Origin: Flexivirga oryzae
GTDB lineage: Bacteria > Actinomycetota > Actinomycetes > Actinomycetales > Dermatophilaceae
Reading direction: 5' to 3'
Assembly: GCF_014190805.1 (NCBI RefSeq)
Contig: NZ_JACHVQ010000001.1
Location: 1,178,001 to 1,242,000, forward strand
DNA: 64,000 nucleotides
Positions 8,396 to 16,393 of this stretch are shown in pieces. The notes under the pieces were generated by a model. It made no database searches. It had not been told where the DNA came from and saw only the letters and a list, made by a program, of their open reading frames with translations. The first letter of the stretch is position 1. Each line of letters opens with the position of its first letter. The translations under genes were made by a program, and so were the position numbers.

Positions 8396-8797
8396 TCAGG
8401 CGATCTGCTCGAAGGTGCATTCCGGTCCACTGGCGTTTGCCAGCTTGGCGTCGCACGTGACCAGCACCGCGTTGAGCCGTTCGGCCAGGGCAACGTACGC
8501 GGCGTCGTAGACCGTGAGGTTGTCGCGCAGTTCCCACGCTCGGTTCAGCAACGGAGACAGCGGCATACGTCGGATCGGGAAACGCGCCAAATGCGCGAGC
8601 GCCTCGGGCACGATGCGGTCAAGCTCGGGAATGCCCAGGGCCATGCCACGCAGCGCGGACACGATCTCCACATCCAGGTGCGCAGGCGCGAACAGTGTGT
8701 CCCCGATGCTCAGTCGCTCCGCAATGCGGGCGCGGCGCGAATCATCCACGGCGTAGAAGGCAGCAAGAACGGATGCGTCGACAACGGCAAGCGTCAC
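8396..8797 (-). CDS. vapC: PIN-domain toxin, VapC family
   Basis: A 133-aa PIN-domain ribonuclease of the VapC group. Acidic residues expected at the metal site are visible in VVDASVLAAF (Asp7), DVEIVSAL, TVYDAAYVALAE and VTCDAKLA. It starts with GTG at 8797, overlapping the antitoxin stop in a GTGA, which is the usual coupled arrangement. In the family the toxin cleaves a tRNA or rRNA and is silenced by direct binding of VapB. Length is normal and the frame intact, so the pair is probably functional. Confidence 0.9.
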   Translation of the reverse strand: MTLAVVDASVLAAFYAVDDSRRARIAERLSIGDTLFAPAHLDVEIVSALRGMALGIPELDRIVPEALAHLARFPIRRMPLSPLLNRAWELRDNLTVYDAAYVALAERLNAVLVTCDAKLANASGPECTFEQIA

Positions 8798-9024
8798 GAG
8801 GCCTCTCGCACGTTCCGGACCGCGGCGACCGCGTCGTCGGTGGTGACACCGGTCCCGCGCGGTGCTGGATAGGTTGCGACATAGTCAGCGATGCGTACCG
8901 TCTGGGCCACCTCGCGGAGCCGGTCGACCACGAACGCGCTGAGCGACTGTCGGTTGTCCCGCGCCGCTTCGACGAGCGCCGCATAGACGTCGTCGGGCAC
9001 GTCCCGCAGGTTCATGCGTTTCAT
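8794..9024 (-). CDS. vapB: Antitoxin of VapC, FitA/ribbon-helix-helix type
   Basis: A 76-aa antitoxin. The N-terminal segment MKRMNLRDVPDDVYAALVEA with the following helix is typical of FitA-type ribbon-helix-helix antitoxins that bind their own promoter. The C-terminal part (about 50-76) is the toxin-neutralising tail. It lies directly upstream of vapC and overlaps it by four bases. Autoregulation would act in the short region above 9024, where the AT-rich TGGTGCCATAATGGCACC forms a palindrome that is a likely operator. Confidence 0.88.
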   Translation of the reverse strand: MKRMNLRDVPDDVYAALVEAARDNRQSLSAFVVDRLREVAQTVRIADYVATYPAPRGTGVTTDDAVAAVRNVREAS

Positions 9025-9041
9025 GGTGCCATTATGGCACC
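9024..9041. promoter_or_regulatory. Palindrome at the vapB start, likely autoregulatory operator
   Basis: The sequence around 9024-9041 reads TGGTGCCATTATGGCACCA, a near-perfect palindrome (TGGTGCCAT / ATGGCACCA) directly upstream of, and touching, the vapB start codon. Ribbon-helix-helix antitoxins and their toxin complexes repress from such sites. No other gene uses this position. Confidence 0.55.
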
Positions 9042-9116
9042 AACACCGTGGGTTTCAGCGGGTCTGGCGAAGCGCGTGTGGTGAGCTGCTGGGCGCAGCA
9101 GATGAAGGCGGCTGCG

Positions 9117-9422
9117 TCACCCGACGAGGTCGTCGGTGACGAGCAGCGTCGCGCCTCCGGTGGCGAAGTTGGCGACGTCCGCAGACGCAGCCTGTCCCTC
9201 CGGTGACGCCATCCCGGCGGTCATGGCCTCCTGCGACGCGTAGCTCAGCACGGCCACCAGGTAGTACGGCGGCTCGGAGCCGTCGGTCGTGGCGCAGTGT
9301 CCCGCGTGCCAGCCTTGCAGGCCGGGGATCTTGTCGACGAGCGGCTTGTGGACCGAGGTGTAGTGGCTGTCGAACGCGGCGGGGTCGTCGGGCTGGCCGT
9401 AGGCGACGATCAACTGGGGCAT
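9117..9422 (-). CDS. EthD-domain protein
   Basis: A 101-aa ferredoxin-like (dimeric alpha-beta barrel) protein of the EthD family. It has the family-typical opening MPQLIVAYGQPDDPAAFDSH with YTSVHKPLVDKIPGLQG, and a later strand YYLVAVLSYAS. ATG 9422 is chosen because the beta-1 strand starts there and AGAAGGAC lies upstream. EthD proteins accompany oxygenases or act as small dehydratases and monooxygenases; no partner enzyme is adjacent here, so the role is unknown. It is divergent from dus. Confidence 0.8.
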   Translation of the reverse strand: MPQLIVAYGQPDDPAAFDSHYTSVHKPLVDKIPGLQGWHAGHCATTDGSEPPYYLVAVLSYASQEAMTAGMASPEGQAASADVANFATGGATLLVTDDLVG

Positions 9423-9542
9423 GGTGGGTCCTTCTGTCGGGGTCGACGGGGCGGCGACTCGAAGATACTCGCGCCCCGCCCGGCGCCGGCGGAGCGTGGC
9501 GATTTTGGCGGTATGGCGCGCTCTGCGACGATGTATGACGCG

Positions 9543-10748
9543 ATGACCGACACCCTGACCCCCACGCCCGTCCTGCCGCCGCTCCGAATCGGCAGGCACA
9601 CGATCGCCTCACCGGTGGTGCTGGCCCCGATGGCCGGGATCACCAACCGGGCGTTCCGCCGCCTGTGTCGCAGGTATGGCGCCGAAGGCTCCGCGGCGGG
9701 TGGCGCGTCGGGGGCGAGCAGCCTCTACGTCAGCGAGATGATCACCTCGCGCGCACTGGTCGAACGCAACGCGACGACCATGCGGCTCATCGAACACGAC
9801 CCGGACGAGTCGCCGCGCTCGATCCAGCTCTACAGCGTCGACCCCGAGACCACCGGCCGCGCCGCGCACCTGCTCGCCAGTGAGAACCGTTGCGACCACA
9901 TCGATCTCAACTTCGGCTGCCCGGTCCCCAAGGTCACCCGCAGGGGCGGCGGCTCGGCGTTGCCGTGGAAGACCGACCTGTTCCGGGGCGTTGTGTCGGC
10001 GGCGGTGCGGGCGGCGGTGCCATACGACATCCCGGTGACGGTGAAGATGCGCCGTGGCATCGACGAGGACCACCTGACGTTCCTCGAGGCCGGGCGGATC
10101 GCCGAGGGGGAGGGCGCGGCTGCGGTCGCGCTGCACGCCCGCACCGCCGCGCAGGCCTACTCCGGTCACGCGCACTGGGACGCGATCGCGCAGCTCAAGC
10201 AGACCGTCACCAGCATCCCGGTGCTCGGCAACGGAGACATCTGGTCCGCCGAGGACGCGCTGCGAATGGTGCGCGAGACCGGCTGCGACGGCGTCGTCGT
10301 CGGGCGCGGCTGCCTCGGCCGTCCGTGGCTGTTCACCGATCTCGCGGCGGCCTTCGCGGGCGGCTCGACCCGGGTGCAGCCCACCATGCGCGAGGTCGCC
10401 GACACCCTGCGGTTGCACACGGTCTATCTGGCGGAGTTCTTCGAGTCCGAGGACAAGGCGTGCCGGGACATCCGCAAGCACATCGCCTGGTACTTCAAGG
10501 GATTCCGGGTGGGTTCGCAGCTGCGCGCGGGCCTCGGTCTGGTGAAGTCACTCACGTCCCTGGACGAGCTCATCGGCAGCCTCGACCTGGATCAGCCGTG
10601 GCCCGGTGAGGCCGCCGAGGGTCAGCGTGGACGGGCCGGCTCCGAGCGGCACGTCGTGCTGCCTGAGGGCTGGCTCGACTCGCGCACCGTCGACGACCGC
10701 ACCCGCTCGGAGGTCGCAGCCGCGGAGGCGTGGAGCAGCGGCGGCTGA
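9543..10748 (+). CDS. dus: tRNA-dihydrouridine synthase
   Basis: FMN-dependent reductase that converts uridine to dihydrouridine in the tRNA D-loop. The 401-aa protein begins with the TIM barrel (VVLAPMAGITNRAFRRLCRRYGAE) and carries the FMN and catalytic signature HIDLNFGCPVPKVTRRGGGS with the active-site Cys. Later segments are VTVKMRRGIDE, VALHARTAAQAYSGHA, VLGNGDIWSAEDA and VVGRGCLGRPWLF. The C-terminal helical domain follows. ATG 9543 gives the usual short N-terminus. The group is DusB/NifR3-like. Its last 127 bp overlap the convergent permease frame. Confidence 0.95.
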   Translation: MTDTLTPTPVLPPLRIGRHTIASPVVLAPMAGITNRAFRRLCRRYGAEGSAAGGASGASSLYVSEMITSRALVERNATTMRLIEHDPDESPRSIQLYSVDPETTGRAAHLLASENRCDHIDLNFGCPVPKVTRRGGGSALPWKTDLFRGVVSAAVRAAVPYDIPVTVKMRRGIDEDHLTFLEAGRIAEGEGAAAVALHARTAAQAYSGHAHWDAIAQLKQTVTSIPVLGNGDIWSAEDALRMVRETGCDGVVVGRGCLGRPWLFTDLAAAFAGGSTRVQPTMREVADTLRLHTVYLAEFFESEDKACRDIRKHIAWYFKGFRVGSQLRAGLGLVKSLTSLDELIGSLDLDQPWPGEAAEGQRGRAGSERHVVLPEGWLDSRTVDDRTRSEVAAAEAWSSGG

Positions 10749-11977
10749 CGCCGCAGGCGCCGGTAGAGCAGTGACGCCGCCGCGGCGCCGATCGCCCACA
10801 CGACGTGCGGCCCGTTCATCACCAACAGTCCGCACACGCTGACGAACGCGATCAGGGCCGTCCACCACGCGGTGCTGCACCGGGGCAGCAGGCGGACGGC
10901 GGCCGCGGTCCCGATCACGTACACCAGGGTGAAGCAGCCGGTGGTGAGCAGCATCAACTGCGCCAGGTCGAAGTGGAAGACCTCGTTGGCCACGAGCGAG
11001 CCGAGTGCGAGCCCGGTGATCACGGCCAGGCTCCGGCGCGGTACGGCGCCGGTCTCGGCGCCCTTCGCCAGGGAAGCCGGCAGCGCACCGTCCGCGGCCA
11101 GTGCCGCACCCAGGCGCGAACCGCCGGCGAAGTAGGCGTTCATCGCACCGACGGTCAACAGCACCGCGAGCACGGCGGTGACGATGCGCGCGGGCCCGCC
11201 CACGCCCGCGACGAGCAGGGCCGACAGCGGCGCCGAGGTGTGCGCCGCCGCCGGGCCGAGGACCAGCACGGTGGCCGCGGCCAGCGCCAGGTAGAGCACG
11301 CCGACGACCGCGATGGCGATGGTGGTGGCACGCGGCAGGTCCCGGCGCGGGTCCCGGTACTCACCGGCCAGCGGCGCGATGGCCTCCCAGCCCGCGAAGC
11401 CCCAGACCAGCAGGGCCGCTGCGGAGCCGATGGCACCGATCCCGTGCGGCGCGAACGGCGTCAGGTGAGCGGTCGAGCCGTGCGGTGCCGCGACCAGCAC
11501 CGCGACGGAGATCAGTGCGGCGAGGACGGCCGTGAGGACCAGTTGCACCCGGCCGGACAACCGCAGGCCGGCCGCGTTGAGCACGCCGACGAAGACGATG
11601 AGGGACGCCGCGGTGACGACGGCGGTCGTCCGTCCGCCCCCGACAGCGTCGGCGACATACGCTCCGGCCATCAGGCTTGCCGGTGGGGCGCCGACGGGCA
11701 CCGCGAAGTAGAAGCACCAGCCGATCGCTCCGGCCGCCCGCGCACCGAAGGCGCGGTCGACGTATGCCGAGACACCGCGGCTATCCGGGTGCCGCGCACC
11801 CATGGCCGCGAACGTGGTGGCGAGCGGAACACTGAGCACCACCAAGGCGATCCACGCCACCAGCGAGGCCGGTCCGGCCACCTGAACCCCGAGCGACGGC
11901 AGGGTGATCACGCCGGTGCCGAGCACCGCCCCGATGGACAGCGCCGCACCCTGCGGGACGGACAGCGAACTCTTCAC
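10622..11977 (-). CDS. APC-superfamily amino acid permease
   Basis: Integral membrane transporter of about 451 aa with roughly 12 hydrophobic segments. The helix-1 motif SIGAVLGTGVITLPS matches the substrate-binding unwound helix of APC proteins, and EYRDPRRDLPRA after helix 7 is also typical. GTG 11977 is chosen because homologous sequence starts there. The C-terminal tail (about 45 residues, Arg/Ser rich) lies antisense within dus and looks like run-on. It is divergent from a MocR-type PLP regulator, so the substrate is probably an amino acid or amine controlled by that regulator (inference). Confidence 0.85.
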   Translation of the reverse strand: MKSSLSVPQGAALSIGAVLGTGVITLPSLGVQVAGPASLVAWIALVVLSVPLATTFAAMGARHPDSRGVSAYVDRAFGARAAGAIGWCFYFAVPVGAPPASLMAGAYVADAVGGGRTTAVVTAASLIVFVGVLNAAGLRLSGRVQLVLTAVLAALISVAVLVAAPHGSTAHLTPFAPHGIGAIGSAAALLVWGFAGWEAIAPLAGEYRDPRRDLPRATTIAIAVVGVLYLALAAATVLVLGPAAAHTSAPLSALLVAGVGGPARIVTAVLAVLLTVGAMNAYFAGGSRLGAALAADGALPASLAKGAETGAVPRRSLAVITGLALGSLVANEVFHFDLAQLMLLTTGCFTLVYVIGTAAAVRLLPRCSTAWWTALIAFVSVCGLLVMNGPHVVWAIGAAAASLLYRRLRRQPPLLHASAAATSERVRSSTVRESSQPSGSTTCRSEPARPR

Positions 11978-11997
11978 CAGACGAGTCTGGAGGATCG

Positions 11998-12045
11998 GGA
12001 ATGGCCCTGCAAAGAGCCATTCCTGGTCAAATTGATTGGGCCAAT
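11998..12045. promoter_or_regulatory. Two palindromes in the permease-MocR divergent promoter region
   Basis: The 81-bp divergent gap holds GGAATGGC (11998-12005) / GCCATTCC (12016-12023), a perfect 8-bp inverted repeat. It also holds ATTGGGCCAAT (12035-12045), a palindrome with one central mismatch. MocR regulators usually bind such sites in the gap to their divergent target, so both are candidate operators. Confidence 0.5.
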
Positions 12046-12058
12046 CTACGGTGGGGGA

Positions 12059-13471
12059 ATGGATCTGTTGGTCGATCTGTCCGGCTCCGGTGACCGCACC
12101 ACGCGGATCTACCAGCACCTGCTCGACGGCATCGCATCCGGACGGCTGCCGCCGGGGGAGAAGCTGCCGGCCACCCGCGCGTTCGCCGCCGAGCTGGGCG
12201 TCGCGCGAGGGACGGTCGCGACGGCATACGAGCGGCTCGTCGCCGAGGGTTACCTCGAGTCACGCGTCGGCGCAGGCACTTTCGTCAGCCCGGACGCGCG
12301 GCCGGTGCCGCCGCCATCGGCACCCGCGGGCGAGGTTCAGCCGCGTGCGGTGTGGGACCGGCTGCCCGCACCGGTGCCCGACGCACCGCCGCTCGAGTTC
12401 GACCTGTCCGTCGCCGGTCCGGACACGAGTCTCTTCCCGTTCGCGGTGTGGCGCCGGCTGGTCTCGGCCACTTTGCGCCCCGCACTGCAGGAGCAGCCGG
12501 TGTATGACGGATCCGGCCATCCACGCCTGCAGGCCGAGATCGCCCGGCAGTTGCGGCTGTCCCGCTCGGTGGTGACGGACGGCGCCGACGTGCTGCTCAC
12601 CGCCGGCGCCCAGCAGGCTCTCGACCTGCTGGCGCGGGTCCTGCTCGCGCCGGGGGACACGGTCGCGGTGGAGGACCCCGGCTACACCGCCGTCGTCCGG
12701 CTCTACACCTCACACGGCGCGCGGGTCCGCGGTGTCCCGGTGGACGAGGAGGGCCTGGTGGTCGATGCACTGCCCGACGATGCGCGGGTGGTCTACGTGA
12801 CGCCGTCGCACCAGTTCCCGACCGGTGCCGTCATGTCGCTGCGGCGGCGCACCGCGCTGCTCGACTGGGCGGCACATCATCGCGCGGTGATCATCGAGGA
12901 TGACTACGACAGCGAATTCCGTTATGAGGCAAAGGCACTCGCGCCCTTGCAGAGTCTCGACCGCTGCGGCCGGGTGGCCTACGTCGGCTCGTTCTCCAAG
13001 GTGTTGATGCCGATGCTGCGCATCGGTTACGTCGTCGCGCCGCGTTCACTGCAGCCGGCGCTGCGCGACGCGAAGCTGCTCACCGACTGGCAGGGCGACA
13101 CAGTCACGCAGGGTGCGATGGCCCGGTTCCTCGCCGAGGGCCTGCTCGCCGCGCACCTGCGCCGGGCGACCCGGGTCTACGGCACCAGGCGGGCGGCGCT
13201 GCTGCAGGAGTTGTCCGGTCTCGACGACGTGCTCGACTGCTATCCGTCGGCGGCCGGGCTGCACGTGTGCACCCGGTTGCGGGATCAGCGCAGGTCGGAC
13301 CGCAAGATCGCCGCCGCGCTCGAGCAGCGCGGCGTCGGGGTCGAGCCGCTGTCGCCGAGGTATGTCGAGCAGCGCCCCGTGCAGGGCCTCGCGCTCGGTT
13401 TCCGGCACATCGACGAGCCGCACATCCCCGAGGCCGTCCGCCGGATCGGCGCGGTGCTGCGCGGCTCCTAG
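12059..13471 (+). CDS. MocR-type regulator (GntR winged helix fused to aminotransferase fold)
   Basis: A 470-aa PLP-dependent regulator. Residues about 10-75 form a GntR winged helix (LLDGIASGRLPPGEKLPATR, FAAELGVARGTVATAYERL). Residues about 110-470 form a fold-type I aminotransferase domain with the PLP lysine in YVGSFSKVLMPMLRIGY and the cofactor-binding segments LLTAGAQQALDLLA, VEDPGYT and IEDDYDSEFRYE. In PdxR/GabR-like proteins this domain senses PLP or an amino acid and does not catalyse turnover. It is divergent from the APC permease, its probable target. Its stop codon overlaps the stop of the convergent sulfurtransferase. Confidence 0.92.
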   Translation: MDLLVDLSGSGDRTTRIYQHLLDGIASGRLPPGEKLPATRAFAAELGVARGTVATAYERLVAEGYLESRVGAGTFVSPDARPVPPPSAPAGEVQPRAVWDRLPAPVPDAPPLEFDLSVAGPDTSLFPFAVWRRLVSATLRPALQEQPVYDGSGHPRLQAEIARQLRLSRSVVTDGADVLLTAGAQQALDLLARVLLAPGDTVAVEDPGYTAVVRLYTSHGARVRGVPVDEEGLVVDALPDDARVVYVTPSHQFPTGAVMSLRRRTALLDWAAHHRAVIIEDDYDSEFRYEAKALAPLQSLDRCGRVAYVGSFSKVLMPMLRIGYVVAPRSLQPALRDAKLLTDWQGDTVTQGAMARFLAEGLLAAHLRRATRVYGTRRAALLQELSGLDDVLDCYPSAAGLHVCTRLRDQRRSDRKIAAALEQRGVGVEPLSPRYVEQRPVQGLALGFRHIDEPHIPEAVRRIGAVLRGS

Positions 13472-14298
13472 CTCTCCACCGGCCGCTCGGGGTCGGTGAT
13501 CCAGTGCGACCACGACCCGATGTAGACGCTGGTCTGCGGGTGGATGCCGGACGCCTCCAGCGCGAGTGCGAGATGCGTCGCCTGCACCCCGGAGCCGCAG
13601 TAGACGCCCACCTCGCTGTCCGGCCGGATCCCGAGTGCGGTGAAACGCATCGCCAGGTCGTCCGAGGACAGGAACTCCCCGGACGGGGTGAGGTTGGCCA
13701 GCGCGGGTGCGGAGACCGCGCCGGGGATGTGGCCGGGGACGGGGTCGACCGTCTCGTTCTGCCCGGCGAACCGGTCGGCCGGCCGAGCGTCGAGCAGCAG
13801 TTTGGTCGCCGCCACGTCGGCGGCGCTGTCCGCGTCGAGCAGCGCCGCGCCCGGGTCGGTCGGGTAGAAGTCGCCCTCGGCAGTCGCTGGCTCGTCGGTC
13901 GACACCGGCAGCCCGGCGGCCTGCCATGCCGCGAAACCGCCGTCGAGGACCTGCACGTCCTCCTTGCCGAAGTACTTCAGCAGCCACCAGCAACGGCTCG
14001 CGGCCAGCGAGTTGCCGTCGTCATACACCACGACCGGGCGGTCGTTGTCCACGCCGGCGGCGCGCATCGCCGCGGCGAAGACGTCCCGCTGCGGCATCGG
14101 GTGGCGGCCGCCGGGGCCGGGCGTGTCGGCCATGACGCCCTCGAACTCCACCCACCGCGCCCCGGGCAGGTGACCTGCCTCGTATGCCGGCCGGCGGGTC
14201 TGCTCGCCCATCTGCCAGCGGGTGTCGATGATCGTGACGGAGTCGAGGATCGGCGCCAGTGCGGCCGGGATGATGAGCGGATGCGTGGGACGCGACAT
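13468..14298 (-). CDS. Thiosulfate/3-mercaptopyruvate sulfurtransferase (tandem rhodanese)
   Basis: Transfers sulfane sulfur from thiosulfate or 3-mercaptopyruvate to an acceptor. The 276-aa protein has two rhodanese domains. The first is inactive-like (IIDTRW, YEAGHLPGARWVEF, VVVYDDG); the second carries the catalytic Cys loop YCGSGVQATH and ends SVYIGSWSHWI, near the CGSGV form seen in mercaptopyruvate-type enzymes. ATG 14298 fits the normal N-terminus; ten further residues are possible upstream. It converges on the MocR gene with overlapping stop codons. Confidence 0.88.
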   Translation of the reverse strand: MSRPTHPLIIPAALAPILDSVTIIDTRWQMGEQTRRPAYEAGHLPGARWVEFEGVMADTPGPGGRHPMPQRDVFAAAMRAAGVDNDRPVVVYDDGNSLAASRCWWLLKYFGKEDVQVLDGGFAAWQAAGLPVSTDEPATAEGDFYPTDPGAALLDADSAADVAATKLLLDARPADRFAGQNETVDPVPGHIPGAVSAPALANLTPSGEFLSSDDLAMRFTALGIRPDSEVGVYCGSGVQATHLALALEASGIHPQTSVYIGSWSHWITDPERPVES

Positions 14299-14435
14299 AC
14301 CCAAAGTCTGCTGGGCGGAGGGTGCCACCGCAATGCCGCGACGAATGCCGGGCTGGTCACCTGGGTAGTCTCGGGAAGGTCCGAGTGCCCCGCCGGGGCG
14401 CGAACGCCACGAGACCGCTCTCTGGAGGCAGAACC

Positions 14436-15200
14436 GTGCTTGTCCGTCGCCTTGCCCGCCCGATGTTGTCCTCGATCTTCGTCTACGCCGGGTTCAACTC
14501 GGTGCGCAGTCCCGACCACGCGGCGCCGGCCGCGGCACCGGTCGTCGACAAGATCCGGTCGCTCCTGCCAGGCCCGGTCGCGGCACTCGTCCCCGCCGAC
14601 CCGGCGGACGCGGTGCGACTCAACGGCGGGGTCCAGGTCGTCGGCGGGCTGCTGCTGGCCACCGGTCGGGTGCCGCGGATCGCGTCGCTGGCGTTGGCCG
14701 GCAGCCTCGTGCCGACGACGCTCGCGGGCCACGCGTTCTGGCAGGAGAACGACCCGGCCCGGCGCAAGCAGCAGCAGCTGCAGTTCCTCAAGAACCTCAG
14801 CCTGATGGGCGGGCTGCTGATCGCCGCCGCCGATACCGAGGGCAAACCCAGCCTGGCCTGGCGCGGGCGGGCGGCCGCGCACCAGGCGGGTGAGGCCGTG
14901 GCGTCGGCGTTGCCGTCCGGGTCCGACGGCTCCGAGACCGTCAGCTCGCTGAAGGCGACGTTCGAGCACGTCAGCGACGCGGCGAAGCGGCACGGTGCGC
15001 ACGTGGCGGACGTGGTGAAGGAACAGGCACCGGTGGTCGCCGAGGCGGCGAAGGAGCACGGTGAGGCCGTCGCCGAGGCCACCCGGGAGCAGGCGCCCGT
15101 GGTTGCCGAAGCGGTTCGGGAGCACGGCCAGCGTCTCGGTCGGCGCGCTGCGAAGCGGGCGTCCAAGGCAGCCGACAAGGCACGCGCCCGGCTCGCGTGA
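14436..15200 (+). CDS. DoxX-family membrane protein with charged C-terminal extension
   Basis: A 254-aa protein. The first 130 residues are DoxX-like, with four hydrophobic helices and the segments RPMLSSIFVYAGFNSV, NGGVQVVGGLLLATG and HAFWQENDPARRKQQQLQFLKNLSLMGG split over the helices. Residues about 150-254 are a charged helical region with a repeated pattern of EQAPVVAEA and KEHGEAVAEA, likely a coiled or amphipathic tail in the cytoplasm. GTG 14436 is chosen because TGGAGG lies seven bases upstream. DoxX relatives act in redox or thiosulfate metabolism; the sulfurtransferase next door may be related, but that is inference. Confidence 0.85.
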   Translation: MLVRRLARPMLSSIFVYAGFNSVRSPDHAAPAAAPVVDKIRSLLPGPVAALVPADPADAVRLNGGVQVVGGLLLATGRVPRIASLALAGSLVPTTLAGHAFWQENDPARRKQQQLQFLKNLSLMGGLLIAAADTEGKPSLAWRGRAAAHQAGEAVASALPSGSDGSETVSSLKATFEHVSDAAKRHGAHVADVVKEQAPVVAEAAKEHGEAVAEATREQAPVVAEAVREHGQRLGRRAAKRASKAADKARARLA

Positions 15201-15231
15201 GCCGTTCGCGCAAATCGGGTTGAATGGGGGC

Positions 15232-15507
15232 ATGTGCCGCAACATTCGCCCGCTCAACAACTTCGAGCCTCCGGCGACCGATGACGAGGTGCGTGCCGCC
15301 GCGCTCCAGTTCGTCCGCAAGATCGCCGGGGGTTCCAAGCCGTCGAAGGCCAACGAGGCCGCCTACGACAAGGCCGTCGGGGTGATCGCACAGGCCAGTC
15401 GTGAGCTCATCGACTCACTGGTCACCACCGCGCCGCCGAAGGACCGCGACGAGGAGGCCGCCAAGGCCCGAGCGCGGTCCGCGGCGCGGTTCTCGACCGC
15501 CTCATGA
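15232..15507 (+). CDS. DUF2277 protein
   Basis: A 91-aa cytoplasmic protein that opens with the family signature MCRNIRPLNNFEPPATDDEV. It continues with a helical region (AAALQFVRKIAGGSKPSKAN) as in other DUF2277 members. No function is known for the family. It is the first of four genes linked by 1-4 base overlaps (15504, 15923, 16390), so it probably shares a transcript with dgt. Confidence 0.85.
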   Translation: MCRNIRPLNNFEPPATDDEVRAAALQFVRKIAGGSKPSKANEAAYDKAVGVIAQASRELIDSLVTTAPPKDRDEEAAKARARSAARFSTAS

Positions 15508-15923
15508 CCGCCGAGATCACCGTCCGGCCGCTGAACCGCGCCGCGCAGCGGGCGCTCACCGGGTGGCTCGGGGATGCGCGAGCGGCCGGCATCGACGTCG
15601 ACGACATCGACTCGATCGGCTCGGCGTACGACGACTACGTCCACGAGGTGCTGCTCACTCCCGCGGACGACCGGCCCGACCCCACCCCGAAGCTGACGAT
15701 GATCGCGATGGCGATGGGCGAATACCTGCAACGCAACACGAGCCTGCAGTGGCGGGTCGCCGGCGACGACCAGGGCACGGACCTCGCGCTGGCCTCGGCG
15801 GACGACCTCGGTGTGCTCTACCCGATCGATCCGGTGGCACAGGCGTGGTCGCAGCGGCAGCGCGGGTGGATCCCGGTCTTCGCGCAGGAGCTGATGCGCA
15901 ACATCGGCGGCGCGGACGACTGA
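15504..15923 (+). CDS. DUF3806-like protein
   Basis: A 139-aa soluble alpha/beta protein. The pattern of a helical N-terminus, then KLTMIAMAMGEYLQRNTSLQ followed by W-R-V and a short beta region ending at VLYPIDPVAQAW, resembles DUF3806 proteins. The start overlaps the DUF2277 stop (ATGA at 15504) and the stop overlaps the next start. No function is known; the family assignment is by resemblance only. Confidence 0.7.
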   Translation: MTAEITVRPLNRAAQRALTGWLGDARAAGIDVDDIDSIGSAYDDYVHEVLLTPADDRPDPTPKLTMIAMAMGEYLQRNTSLQWRVAGDDQGTDLALASADDLGVLYPIDPVAQAWSQRQRGWIPVFAQELMRNIGGADD

Positions 15924-16393
15924 TGGGATCCGCGATGACCGTTGCCACCAGGCTGAAGTGGTGCGCCAACTGGGCCAACGGATCCACCCTGCTCGGTATG
16001 GCGATCGCGCGCATCGGACGCGCGCGGGTCGCGAAGGGGCCGCGTGGCCTCTACCTCGCCGGCGGTTACCGCTTCGACTTCCCGGTGGCCGGGGCCTTCA
16101 CCGTCGGCAACGTCGTTGTCTCCAAAGGGGACTGGACTGTTCTGCAGCGGGAGAGCCCCACGCTGCTCACGCACGAGGAGCAGCACAGCTGGCAGTACGT
16201 CGTGTGTGGTGGGCTGCCCTTCCTGCCCCTGTATGCCGCCGCGCTCGGCTGGTCCTGGCTGCGCACCGGCGACTTCGCCTCCCGCAACGTCTTCGAACGC
16301 AACGCCGGCCTGGCCATGGGCGGCTACCACGAGCACTCGGTGCGGTCCTTCGGTGCCGCGCTGCGCAGCCTGCGGCCGGGTGGCGCCGCATGA
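15923..16393 (+). CDS. Small protein with an HEEQH motif
   Basis: A 156-aa protein with beta-rich N-terminal sequence (LYLAGGYRFDFPVAGAFTVG), the motif LLTHEEQHSWQYVV that fits HExxH, then a hydrophobic segment LPFLPLYAAALGWSW. HExxH suggests a zinc site, perhaps a minimal metallopeptidase, but a third ligand is not obvious (a Glu or His further on, in GGYHEHSVRSF, is possible). It overlaps both neighbours, the DUF3806-like gene and dgt. No named family is recognised. Confidence 0.65.
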   Translation: MGSAMTVATRLKWCANWANGSTLLGMAIARIGRARVAKGPRGLYLAGGYRFDFPVAGAFTVGNVVVSKGDWTVLQRESPTLLTHEEQHSWQYVVCGGLPFLPLYAAALGWSWLRTGDFASRNVFERNAGLAMGGYHEHSVRSFGAALRSLRPGGAA

